Part shown: positions 8,824 to 19,180 of the stretch, in pieces
How the letters are laid out: every line of letters begins with the position of its first letter
How positions within the stretch are numbered: position 1 is the stretch's first letter
Assembly: GCA_932294295.1 (NCBI GenBank)
Contig: OW028576.1
Span: 40,311,247-40,375,246 of the forward strand
DNA from: Alitta virens
Lineage: Eukaryota > Annelida > Polychaeta > Phyllodocida > Nereididae
Reading direction: 5' to 3'
DNA length: 64,000 nt
Made by a program: the position numbers and the translations under genes
Notes under the pieces: generated by a model
The model's database searches: none
Told to the model about the DNA's origin: nothing
The model's input: only the letters and a program-made list of their open reading frames with translations

Positions 8824-11574
8824 ATGGAGTTCACTTCATTCGCTCTCGCCATCATCATACTAGCTTCTTTAGCTGGTGCCCAGCACCCACCCATGATAGT
8901 TCGTCCGAACTTGGGGATTATTCTGCTAAAGGACAGAGACATCTCACTGTCACCATCAGTATGGCACCACACCATAGCCATACCCTTCTTCCCGGACCTA
9001 CCAATGACGACTCCAACAATACTATGCGACGCCGACATAGACAATGCTACAGACGCCGCATTGACCTGTGCATCTTTACAGGAACTCAACCTGATGTATA
9101 TGCAACTGAAAGGTAGGCTAACATCAGATATTCACACCACACACACATCAATTATGGACGTCATGGCAGTGAAGGACCACAGCACACGAAGAGCACCCAG
9201 AGGTTGGTTTAATCTACTCGGGAATATCGCAAAGAAGGTAATGGGAGTCGCAACGGAAGCGGATATTAAAATTCTCCAGGGTCACATCTCCCAACTCATG
9301 GACATGATCCGTCGTGACAAGAAAGATCGCATTCATGACGTTACCAAACTGCACTCCTATGAAGTCAAGGACGACCTGCGCATGAACAAACTCCAAAAGC
9401 ATCTGGTAAGACTTGACCAAACTTTGACAGACATGTCCACTGACATAACGACATTACAGACCTACGCCCATTTCGCTGAATCTTTGGCACAGCAAGTAAA
9501 ATTTCAGGAACAACAGCTTAATACCACTAAAACTGTAATTCAGTGGCTGCACCACTATAATATCAATTTGCACACACTGAGCCAACTTCGCATATCAGCC
9601 GCATCTCAGCTGTCTGACATCAACCAACTCTTAAAGGGGCGATTAACAATCAACCTAGTAGACCCCCAACACCTCAGAACTATTCTGAAGGATATAAATG
9701 CTGAGCTGCAAAGCAAGTCTCAAAATCTGTTTATCAAATCAGACATTACTCGCTTTTACGTGAATAACAATATGGTAACGAGTTCCCATGACAACAAGTT
9801 CTTGTATATCAAAATCAAAATCCCTGTGTCAAGTACAACCACAGAGTTTTCATTATATAAAATAGATGCAGTCCCAGTACCCACCTCTAGCGATAATGAT
9901 ATATACACTGAATTATATGGCTTCAACAAATGGTTTGCCATATCCACAAATGCTGATTTCTTTGTGGAAGTCCCACAGGAGGACATTTACTTATTAAAAG
10001 ATGTGTTGAACACTAGGAACTATCTGCCAACAAAGGCACACAACGCTTCCTGCCCTTATTCCTTGTTCACGGGTGATTCCGCTAATATTTTAACAGTATG
10101 CCGTCACAGGCTAGTGAACAAACCTATCATGGGATCTGAATTTGTATATACAGTCCCAGCACAAGGTTATCTTGTATACACCCCGGCACGAGTATGGACC
10201 TTGCAGTGCCAACACCAGAACAAATCAGACAACAAAGATATGTCCCACAAAGGTCTATTTAGCATTAATATACAGTGTGGGTGCAAACTGACATCACACT
10301 TAACAGAACTATTGCCTGATTCAAATACGTGCGCTACTTCCAAATCAATCACCACCTACAGCGCTAACTACCTAGTATATTTTAAACTATACCAGGAGTC
10401 CCTGGTCATAAACCTCACCATTAATAATTTCACCACTGAGCCTTATAACTTTCAACTGCCACAGTTAATTCATACTAAATTAAACTTCACCGACTTGGAA
10501 CTGAATGACGGACTATCGACAGAAGACCAAACGGACTTGGACAACTTTCACGTAAGTGACTCCACAGATGACTTAGCCTGGAGTTTTGCTAACTGGAGCG
10601 ATATGCCAGCAGCAGACACCATAATGGCAACTACCGCCATAGTACTGACAACACTGACGATTATAGCCATCATGGTTCTACTATACCATCAGAGACAGCT
10701 AAATCGCATCAACACCCTACTGTTGTCAATGGCCACTATACAAGGCACAGAGGCAGTGGATTTTTTTCTACCCACCACAACTATAGCGCCACCAGCTATC
10801 GACATGCCCAATAATTTCCCCACCTGGCGCACAGTCATCATAATAGCATCCTTCGTCTTATCCGTCATAAACATGTTAATCATATTGCTGGAGAAGATCA
10901 CCCCATTGGTACAGAAATGCGAGCCCACCACACGTCTGCGTCACCTTGAGACTGAATTATACTGTGCAATATACAGTAATCAGCACCAACTGCATATCAA
11001 GGTCGCAACCATCCCACATGATTTGTCAGTCTTGTACGTCCTGAAAACCCAAGAACCACATGATGTTACATTCTCCACCTATTTGTTCTGCACCTTTGCA
11101 TCATTCGACTGGGCCCAAATGGAAATCTACGCTGGAAGCAAACGCATATTACTTCCACAACAGGTCAGCGTACCCTTGTGTCAATACAGGGCATTCCGTA
11201 GTATAGCCCGTCACAGGCATACTGTCAAGTTCATCTTAATGCAGTCAATGGACTCCCTGGTCATCAGCGATTGGTCCCGCACGGAGCAACCTACCCAACC
11301 ACCCCAGCCAGTAGTAATACGTTTTGGGGATTCCCCATCTGTCCGCTACAGACGCACTTTGGCCACTGACGCAGGAGAGGACCCCACAAGAATTCCCCTA
11401 CTGGATCAGCCAGGCATCTTAATCCAACCAGGACAGGCCTCAACATCAGCAGCTGCAGACAGGACACCCACACCTACAGGACCAGCGACTCAACGACAAA
11501 CTAGCAATACATCCAAAACATCCACGACTGTATCAAATAATAATTCAACCGCATACGACATAGAGTACCGCTAA
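8824..11574 (+). CDS. env: Env: class I F-type-like envelope glycoprotein
   Basis: 916 residues from the ATG at 8824 (context acaATGG). A hydrophobic signal peptide covers about residues 1-19. The basic motif TRRAPR ends at 126 and is followed by GWFNLLGNIAKKVMG. A furin-like site followed by a Gly/Phe-rich hydrophobic start is the arrangement of baculovirus F and errantivirus Env proteins. Residues ~140-300 are helical and heptad-like, then comes a Cys-containing region with several N-glycosylation sequons. Transmembrane segments lie at about 599-620 and 670-689. Some 225 residues follow the second segment and match nothing I recognise; they include a basic/Pro/Ser/Thr-rich tail. The likely role is membrane fusion and spread between cells. 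The assignment rests on layout and the cleavage/fusion motif, not on a search. Confidence 0.8.
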   Translation: MEFTSFALAIIILASLAGAQHPPMIVRPNLGIILLKDRDISLSPSVWHHTIAIPFFPDLPMTTPTILCDADIDNATDAALTCASLQELNLMYMQLKGRLTSDIHTTHTSIMDVMAVKDHSTRRAPRGWFNLLGNIAKKVMGVATEADIKILQGHISQLMDMIRRDKKDRIHDVTKLHSYEVKDDLRMNKLQKHLVRLDQTLTDMSTDITTLQTYAHFAESLAQQVKFQEQQLNTTKTVIQWLHHYNINLHTLSQLRISAASQLSDINQLLKGRLTINLVDPQHLRTILKDINAELQSKSQNLFIKSDITRFYVNNNMVTSSHDNKFLYIKIKIPVSSTTTEFSLYKIDAVPVPTSSDNDIYTELYGFNKWFAISTNADFFVEVPQEDIYLLKDVLNTRNYLPTKAHNASCPYSLFTGDSANILTVCRHRLVNKPIMGSEFVYTVPAQGYLVYTPARVWTLQCQHQNKSDNKDMSHKGLFSINIQCGCKLTSHLTELLPDSNTCATSKSITTYSANYLVYFKLYQESLVINLTINNFTTEPYNFQLPQLIHTKLNFTDLELNDGLSTEDQTDLDNFHVSDSTDDLAWSFANWSDMPAADTIMATTAIVLTTLTIIAIMVLLYHQRQLNRINTLLLSMATIQGTEAVDFFLPTTTIAPPAIDMPNNFPTWRTVIIIASFVLSVINMLIILLEKITPLVQKCEPTTRLRHLETELYCAIYSNQHQLHIKVATIPHDLSVLYVLKTQEPHDVTFSTYLFCTFASFDWAQMEIYAGSKRILLPQQVSVPLCQYRAFRSIARHRHTVKFILMQSMDSLVISDWSRTEQPTQPPQPVVIRFGDSPSVRYRRTLATDAGEDPTRIPLLDQPGILIQPGQASTSAAADRTPTPTGPATQRQTSNTSKTSTTVSNNNSTAYDIEYR

Positions 11575-12898
11575 TGACACCTCACACGACCACCGACAGA
11601 CGACACAACAACCAAGGATGCCATGCATCACAACCCAGCAATCTTAGTCCTCTTAGTAGTATATTATTCACATAGCTGCACTTGCACAGATCATGTAACC
11701 AGATGGTTGCAATTTAGATAGTTATCTTGGTTTGGATTACTCTTGCCAAGGGCACACAGCAGAACCCACAACTACACGTAGCTAGATTGTTTTATACCAT
11801 TTCGACCAAGCTTGCCTCAAACAGCCTAACTAGTGAAGCCTCATATGTAAACATTTCATGTGTATATTTGCACAAGCAAGACCTATAGCCCACGCACTTA
11901 ATGCCTATTTGTCCAAACTTAGACTCGAAGCGAGTACAAAATTCAAAATTATTTCGGTATCTTCTCATTTTCTCTAGAAACTCTCTCTTAGGAACCGCTC
12001 TGAATGTATTTTTTTCTTGTTTTCTGTGTCATGAATGGCTATACTTGTTACTGTATTTATAACTGACCAACAATCTCACGACAGTTACAATCAGCTGAAG
12101 CCAATCAGACTCTAAAGATCGCCTGTAGCACAATTCATGCACATAACCCGATCCAGTGTTCCAGCACCAGCATACAACATAGATGGTACAGCAACATAAT
12201 CCAGAGGGAAGCCCATCAAATTCCTGGGCTGCACTCCACCATCCACAGCAACACCACCATAGCTGACTGCAGTTCGTAAGCCGTGTCCCTGGTCATCCAG
12301 CCAAAATGCCGATCTTCCGTTGCAAGCAGTGACACCACATCGGAGGGACCACAACACCACCATCGCTGACCAAGTGTCGTCATATCGTGATCTACGTTTC
12401 ACCACAATCGCGGAAAGAAGATCATAAGACGTGTCCCTGGTGCTCCAGACAAATGCAGATCTTCTTTCGTAAGCCGTGTCACGACCATCTTACAAGACAG
12501 CTTCAATAGACAATGTATCCCACCCCGAAACACTGTGAACATTTAAAGACACACACACACCATCCCGTGATCCATCACGTTAGCAGGTAGTCCTGAAAGA
12601 AGCACTCACACCATTACAGGATTCATCGCGTAAGAAGGAAGTACCGGACGAAGAGCACAGATCAAGAAACAATAAGAACAAGTCCACAAAGGCATAAAAT
12701 CAAAAATGTATTAATATATATGTAAATGTATTAATGTAACAAAATATCATAATGTGACAAAATGTCAACTGTTATCAAAATGTAAAATGTAACAAAATGT
12801 CAAATGTTATCAAAAGTATCAAAAGTAAAAATTTGGTTTATTTCACCTTTATATATAGCTAAAATTCTCTTAAATTTTTACCTTATCAACTGACAGCA
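11575..12898 (+). other. 3' non-coding region of the retroelement
   Basis: About 1.3 kb after env. Between 12220 and 12660 related segments recur: GTGTCCCTGGT appears near 12284 and 12433, and a 'gatc..c.tcgcgtaag..' type unit repeats near 12460, 12575 and 12625. From about 12705 to 12830 there are degenerate copies of the LTR's own left end (AATGTATTAATG, ACAAAATGTCAA). No convincing polypurine tract lies directly before the 3' LTR, where the sequence reads CTGACAGCA. Confidence 0.6.
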
Positions 12899-13337
12899 TG
12901 TCATATAGTCAAAATGTATTAATGTCACAAAATGTCAATGTATTATGTATTACTGAACTATCACTTAAGAGTTCAGTAATAAGAACTTTAAGCAAGCCTA
13001 CTTAAAGGCATTTAAAGTCTACAACTTAAACAAAGATAGGTGAACCAGCAAAAAGGGGTAGTGACCACTGTCCACCCCAAGGCACAAGCCAATAAGAACA
13101 GGCCATGTATATGTGCACTGGAGTAGAGAGAACCAATAGCAAACTGACCCCTGGAAAAAGGGGCTTTGAAATACTTGTGCAACCTTAAGTTTAAGGAGTT
13201 TTACCAGCTGTAGCTGAGCTTGATACTTGTACGATTACATGACATACATTGCATTATATGTTGGAATTAAAAGCCACCCTTTCTATGCCAAGCTATACTC
13301 TGTGTTAAGAGTTATTCATCAACATTAATACACAACA
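12899..13337 (+). repeat. 3' LTR, 439 bp
   Basis: The same sequence as 766-1204, offset by 12,133 bases, with no mismatch seen when read side by side. It includes the 10-bp-arm hairpin (12950-12979). It ends 151 bases before a TATA box of the downstream lectin-like gene, so LTR transcription could read into that gene. Confidence 0.95.
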
Positions 13338-13341
13338 CTAA
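13338..13341 (+). repeat. Right target-site duplication (CTAA)
   Basis: The partner of 762-765. The duplication is exact, so the flanks have not been rearranged since insertion. Confidence 0.9.
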
Positions 13342-13488
13342 GTATAATACCCATTTGTGACACACACAAGCTGTCATTTTCAGAGATTTTCTGCTTTGAA
13401 GTTACATTTGTAAGGCTTATGCGACTAGTCTTAACTAAAAAAAACATCATCAAAGCCCATTGCCTTTCGATTTTACCTTACATAAAGA

Positions 13489-13498
13489 TATATAAATC
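13489..13498 (+). promoter_or_regulatory. TATA box of the lectin-like gene
   Basis: TATATAAATC lies about 100 bases before the ATG at 13593, which would put a start site near 13520. It is the best core-promoter match between the retroelement and the gene. Assigned by motif and position only. Confidence 0.45.
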
Positions 13499-13592
13499 TA
13501 TAGCCATTCGGAATACTTTATTTTAGATGATCTGTGTGTCAAGAAATCTGGAAACTTCGGAAATTTCGTCAAATACCTAATACGTTACTATC

Positions 13593-13918
13593 ATGCTTAT
13601 CATTCGGCCAGCGGTGATCATTCTACACCTCACTATATTTTTATCTACTCCCATTCGCTGCTCCATTCAATGGCGGATATTTATTTGGTAAAATTGAAAA
13701 CCAGACAACAATAGACTTATTTGGATGGACTGGGTGCAAATTTGTCACCATTTCAAGGACTCCATATAATGTAGCAACCTGTTTGTTAACCGCTACTTAC
13801 GCTGACATCATGCTGGCCGGATTTAATGGAACTCACTGTTTGAGGTGCTCTGTTTATTTCAACGGTGTGCACGAAATAAGAGTTAGAGACTTTAATGGAG
13901 ACTGGTATGGGAGGATAG
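13593..13918 (+). CDS. Lectin-like gene exon 1: signal peptide and WSC-like module (frameshifted)
   Basis: Two frames are used. From ATG 13593 a hydrophobic signal peptide (MLIIRPAVIILHLTIF...) reads until a TAA at 13689. In the next frame, open from 13618, reads a Cys-rich module with GWTGCK, VATCLLTATYADIMLAGFNG and HCLRC, resembling a WSC carbohydrate-binding domain, up to a donor (GATAG followed by GTAATG) at 13918. The donor is phase 1, matching the acceptor at 15538. Joining signal peptide and module needs a one-base shift somewhere in 13618-13688. It could be a real mutation, a sequencing error, or a sign that the true first exon lies elsewhere and splices in near 13703. The product would be secreted. 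Confidence 0.6.
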
Positions 13919-15537
13919 GTAATGTTTGTTCTATTTTGCTCAAAATTAATTAATTTTTGAATGAAGTAACAACATTTTTTTTGGACTTAATGTTAACATT
14001 ACTCATTGATGATTGACTTGCATTCTTTGCCGAAAGTGAGACATGAGTCTGCTAAATACAGTATTCAGTATATCATTCATGTGGCTTAAAATAATGCCCC
14101 TTCTCAGATAAAAGAAAACAGTTTTACACATAGTTACCAAGATCTTTCTTCATATTCAGAACAACTGGTTTATTTCATGATATTCAACCACATGCGGTAT
14201 CCAAAACTGTTATGTGTGTCAAAATTACAACATTCCAAATTGAAATAAATTTTATTACCGCAACAATGCTTAATAGCATTCCAAATTTAACCTACTTTTT
14301 ACCACAAAAATTCATCTTCAATAGAGTCTTTTCACTGAAGAGCCCTGAGTTCAGCAAGACATAAGTTCTTCCTCTCCTCTTATTACTCATTTTGCTTTTC
14401 AGACATAGAAGATAATCACTGACTTATTCAATAAATATAACTTTCTCAGAAAAATAACAAAAATCAACTGAATGATAAGATGTCAAATATACATTAAAAT
14501 GCACTAAAAATACTGCTGCCAGGATGCACTTTGCTTCAGCCAATCACAGACAAGGGCGGGAACTTTTTCGCCAATAGATTTGCAGTATTCTGTGAATGTC
14601 ACCTGGTGGAAATATAGAGAACCTTCCGTGAAAATCCACTATTAATGACAATACAATATATTTCAGTCATCATTTAAAGCTTTTAACTTTAAGTTGCAAT
14701 ATTGATGTAACATGTCATCAAGGGGGAGCCCTCGACAGCAACTTCTAATTAACCTTAGAGAGACCCTCCTGAAGACTTGTGTCTTCAAATAAAATAATTC
14801 TGAGTTCTAAGCATGGTAATTACTACAGGATAACCCTAATAGTCTGATCTGTCAAAATAGATCAGTGATAAGTGTGGCTTTCTTTTTATTTCCCCAATTA
14901 ATTCCAGATATGAGTAACTTTATATCTTGAAACTTTTATCAAAATGATGAAGTAATTGCATAAACAAGACTGAAAGCAATTTACTAGTGTCATGAACTTC
15001 CTTGACATTTTCTTCTGCATTTTATATATATATATAATTTTTATTGACAGTAAAATATCATCCATGATATATATGTCATAAATAAAATAAAGAACAGAAA
15101 ATACAGGAATACAGAAAATACAGAAATGTTCAAATAAAATTTGTAGACTAGATATGCTATACTAGTAACGCGGTTCCAGCCCTCAAACTTAATTTTTTTA
15201 TTATTATTTTTAAATAATGTTTATAGTAACATATCTATGTATATATACTGTACAGTGTCAGAAGATGGAGAACATATAACTCACATATCAATATCAATTA
15301 AGAATTTTCCCAGGCACCTCAGTAGCTCAGATTCCTTTGAGCACATGATAGATATAAATGTGTTGGTGTCATCCATTATTTCAAAGTCATATATGTAACA
15401 TTTATAACATAACTCAGTCAATTTTTGAAAATGTAAATTTTGAAGCCTCAGCAAACGAAGTTTGAAGCGGGTTATTGTCAACACTTTGGTCAATACAACC
15501 TTTCCTCATCCGACACAACCCTTTTTTTAAATTTCAG
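13919..15537 (+). other. Intron of the lectin-like gene
   Basis: GT (13919) to AG (15537), 1619 bp. It holds a ~315-bp dispersed repeat (14325-14640) that recurs at 56025-56325, and an ~87-bp segment (14853-14940) that recurs at 16424-16510. It has no further exon that I can support. Confidence 0.65.
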
Positions 15538-15926
15538 GCCCAACAGTCAATGCAATTAGATCCGTCTATGGGACTTATGATGCATGGAAAAAAACACAAA
15601 AGTGGGACGTAGCACAAACTTTTTGTCACGAAGCTGGTGGACACCTCGCAGCATTTGAAACCAAGGAGGAGTATGATGCAATTCACTCTCAGATTTTTCA
15701 AAATAAGTTTTTCATCGGACTCAATGACCTTGAAGTTGAGGGAAGATTTGTGTGGGAACACAGCGGACAAGTTGTTGGAAATTATACGCCATGGATGGAT
15801 GACGAAACTCCAAATCCATTTCCAACAAAAATGAGACTTGAGAACTGTGTCAGAGTTCACAACGGGACCTGGGGAGATGTATCATGTGACAGCAAATATG
15901 AATTCCTTTGTGAATATGAAACCTAA
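15538..15926 (+). CDS. Lectin-like gene exon 2: C-type lectin domain
   Basis: Follows TTTTTTTAAATTTCAG. Two bases complete the phase-1 codon (Gly), then 128 codons and TAA at 15924-15926. The domain runs from about VYGTYDAWKK to the end. It has the four canonical cysteines (TFCHEAGGHLAAF, ENCV, DVSC, FLCE), a WIGL-like core (FFIGLNDLEVEGRFVWEHSG) and WGD in place of WND. The Ca2+/sugar-selecting motif is TPN in DETPNPF where EPN or QPD is usual, so classical mannose or galactose binding is uncertain. The domain has about the normal length. With the upstream WSC-like module it would be a small secreted recognition protein. An AATAAA follows 25 bases after the stop. Confidence 0.88.
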
Positions 15927-15950
15927 TGAAAAATGTATTCTCACATTCGA

Positions 15951-15956
15951 AATAAA
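15951..15956 (+). terminator. Polyadenylation signal of the lectin-like gene
   Basis: AATAAA 24 bases after the TAA stop of the lectin exon; it suits a very short 3' UTR. Confidence 0.6.
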
Positions 15957-16039
15957 ATTTAATTTGTGCATTGAAGCATTATGGCTAGTGTGTAAAGTTT
16001 TGTTAAAGCATGTAGTCAAAATAGTTATTTTGTAAAAGT

Positions 16040-17103
16040 AATAATTACAATTGGCACATTTTTCCTTCCTAAAGCAATGCCTATTCCTCCGCCCAGCTCC
16101 GGGCGGCCTTGCTAGATTTCATGGCAATGTCATGGTTGTTTGCGATGTTGCAGTGCTAAAACTAGATAAATCTTGTCAACATAACCACTCATCTGTCGGT
16201 TCATAGTTCACCAAGTTAGCTGGCTTGCTTTAGGACAATGGTTATTCCCTGTAATAAGCAAGTAATTAGTACTTTGTCAGTAATCTTGGAAATATGGTAA
16301 TGTATAGTATATAAACAATTTATGAAAAGTGTACAAACAAACCTGCCTTTTAAGACACTTGTATAGGCTCAGGCAGGGGCGTCAATTCAGCGGGGGATGT
16401 GGGGGATATATACCCCCCACAATAGATCAGTGATAAGTGTGGCTTTCTTTTTATTTCCCCAATTAATTCCAGATATGAGTAACTTTATATCTTGAAACTT
16501 TTATCAAAATTATCCAGCAATGAACAAGTAATTTAGTACTTTGTCAGTAATCTTGGAAATATGGTTATATATGAAAAGTGTACAAACAAACCTGCCTTTT
16601 AGGCCACTTGTATAGGCTCAGGCAGGGGCGCCAATTCAGCGGGGGATGTGGGGGGATATATACAATCAATGTAATCATCCTCCCCCCCCCCCCTGACTTT
16701 CACAATGAAAATGCCTTTTTTGAAAGCATGTTCTTATGAAAATGTAAATAGCTTTTCTAATAACGAGTGATAATGAAGTGGTTATAGGATCAGATTGATT
16801 AGATGTATTTGCTTGTTTGTATAAACTGACTCAGCTTTACTTCCAATAGATATGAACACTTGGTGTGTACGATGACAGACATAAATTCCAGTAGATAAAA
16901 TGACATGAGACAAGGCTTTACTGAATAAACTGAGTTCAGAACCATTAGCATTGAGACGTATACATAGACAAAAATATCTGATGATTGTGGAAGCTCCCCT
17001 CTTGAAAGAGTCACCTGCCACTTCTTACTCTCTACTCAGTGGGCCAGGAGCTCTTCTAATTTCAGCCTCACTAATCCTAGAACAGTAGCTCACAGCCTTG
17101 CAT
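16040..17103. repeat. Partial tandem duplication between lectin and hAT remains
   Basis: A ~160-bp segment (16251-16420) is repeated at 16514-16663 (shared AGTACTTTGTCAGTAATCTT, GGCTCAGGCAGGGGCG, CAGCGGGGGATGTGGGG). Between the copies sits an ~87-bp piece also found at 14853-14940. Poly-C runs near 16680 follow. No gene is visible in the rest up to 17103. Confidence 0.7.
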
Positions 17104-19180
17104 GATGGCAAGCAATCCTAAGGGATTGAGAACTATTACTGACTTGTTCAAAGTTGGTGAAGATGAACAGTACTAACAAAATGTCCAGAAGTTGAAAACT
17201 GTGACAATATGATGGGACCTGCCAGTTCTCCTTCAAACTTTAGTGAACTATACCAACAAGAAGTATCACTTATTCCGTACAAACAAACAAAGTCACAGAA
17301 AATTCATTTTCAACTGAAGTGAATTTTGAAGTACCCATGGCTACATTATGATCCAGAACTGAAGAAAGTTTTATGTTTCAAATGTTCCAAAGCCAAACAA
17401 ATAGGATTGCTTGACCAGGAATCAGCTTTTATCACCACTGGCTTCGACAATTGGAAAAAGCATGAGAGGTTCCAGGTGTATGAAAGATCAAAAACTCATA
17501 AGCATGCAGTGTACCAGTTAGGTGCCGAAAAGCAGCCAGCAGTGAATGTTCTTCTTTATGTGTCACTCAAAAAACAGCATGATGAGGCCCGGGCTTTTTT
17601 GATCAAGTTGTTTAATTCTATAAGATACCTGTTATGCCAGGGACATGTCTTTCAGGGTCATGTTGAAAGTGAGGGCAATTTTATGCTGCTTTTGAAACTG
17701 CATACTGATGATGAGTTTTTGTTGTCTTCATACCTTAAAAGGACAACTTCTTTTACCTCGCCAGAATCCCAATCTGAAATTATAGACTCCTTCAGTCATG
17801 CTATCATTCACCAGCTGGCAAATAACATAAAGAAAGATGGATCTTATGGAGTAATGGTTAATATATTTTTTATTTTTTTATTTATCTTTATTAACATGTG
17901 GTTTTACATTACAACAATACAAACATTATACGTGGAAACATAAACCACGCAGCCCCATAAGGGCTTATATGTCACTCCATTTTAGTGCTTAAATATGTGA
18001 CTTCTAAATAACAAAAAGTAACTGTTTTCTTATTTCCATAGCTTTCATAAAAAGTTAGCCAATTGTACCTGATATTCATTATTTATAAACACAAATTTTT
18101 CAAAATCATCATACTCATAACTGGCAAGGAACAAGAGTCGATCTGCTTCCGTCATGTGGATGATGAGCTCTGCGTCCATGAAGATTTTATTGGTCTTTAT
18201 TAAGTCAGTGACGCTTCTGGAAAGTCAATTGCCAATGTGATATTCGATGTTATCACACGATTGTGTCTGTCTGTTGATGACCTAGTGCTCAGACATATGA
18301 TGGTGCTGCTAATATGAGTGGCAAGTACTCAGGGTGTCAGGCAAAGGTAAAGGAAAGGCAATCACTGGGATTGTTCCTTCAATGTGGCACAAACATTGCC
18401 AACCTCGTAATGCAGCATTCTGTCACAGGTTGTCCTCTAGTAACAGATTCAGTGCAGTGGATTTCATCACCTCCAGGGTCTATACGATCAAAGCTAGCGG
18501 CCTGTTACAGGGGTTCATGAGAGGTAAAACCTTACTTGGTCTGAAAATGGCTATCAAACCAATCACAGTTTTGGAGCAATTGAATAAGGCTTTGCAGGCT
18601 AAGTCTGCCAATGTATCAGGTGTGATGTCAACTGTAGCAGTAACTACTCCATAGATTCAAAACTGGCGGTCGGATGATGAGTTTTCCAAAATATTCAAGG
18701 AAGCTGATGAAAAAGTGCAGGAATTGGGACTGAACTCCATTGAGCAACCAAGAAGAAGACAACCTCCAAAGCGCTACTCTAGTGGCCAAATGGCCCAATA
18801 CCAGCCTAATGAAGAGCATTACAGAGTGAAATATGTTCAGTTCTTAGATTTGATGAAGGTCAAGCTAGTCTAGCTTCATATCAATCACTCGAGAAAGTTC
18901 TTGTCACAGTGAAGTGAGGGCTTTGTTCCCTAAGGTATTAGTGTTAATGAAGCTTCTGCTAGTTTGTCCTGTATCCTACTATGAAAATGAAAGAATTTTC
19001 TCCACCCTACAACGAGTCAAAACATGGCTCCGCAATACAATGGGTCAGGAAAAGCTGAACAGTGTGTGTATGTGCAATGTGCACAAGCATCTATTGAATG
19101 AACTGGATGTCATAACACTTGCCAAGGACTTTGTCAGTCATTCAACAACCAGATTAAATCTTTTTGGCAGTTTTGAGTAA
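17104..19180 (+). pseudogene. Broken hAT-type transposase (TTF finger, hAT dimerisation)
   Basis: Remains of a ZMYM1/KIAA1586-like hAT transposase, read in pieces. They are: an N-terminal MASNPKGLRTITDLFKVG start (17104); a TTF-type zinc-finger region (KVLCFKCSKAKQIG... HERFQVYERSKTHKHA, from 17326); the transposase body (ESICFRHVDDELCVHEDFIGLY near 18135; NMSGKYSGCQAKVKE near 18312); and the C-terminal dimerisation region (CPVSYYENERIFSTLQRVKT...GQEKLN, 18960-19075). A non-homologous insert of about 270 bp (17857-18126) splits the body between VMV and the ESICF segment, and there are several stops and frame changes. The gene is dead. No terminal inverted repeats were identified. Confidence 0.85.

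Larger units (their letters stand above)
766..13337 (+). mobile_element. Complete env-bearing Ty3/gypsy LTR retrotransposon
   Basis: This 12,572-bp element has, in order, a 5' LTR, a leader, gag, pol (protease, RT, RNase H, integrase), a 1.3-kb gap, env, a 1.3-kb 3' region and a 3' LTR. It is bounded by TG...CA LTR ends and CTAA duplications. The three reading frames are free of stops, and the LTRs, which are identical at synthesis, still show no difference by eye. Both facts point to a very recent insertion. The protease-RT-RNase H-integrase order places it in Ty3/gypsy, and the third gene makes it errantivirus- or retrovirus-like. It is longer than most such elements because of the two long non-coding spacers and a long env. 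Whether it is still active cannot be judged from sequence. It lies in the same orientation as the lectin-like gene that follows it. Confidence 0.95.

Noticed and set aside
9214..10931. Minus-strand frames within env
   Set aside because: Shadows of the 916-residue sense frame.
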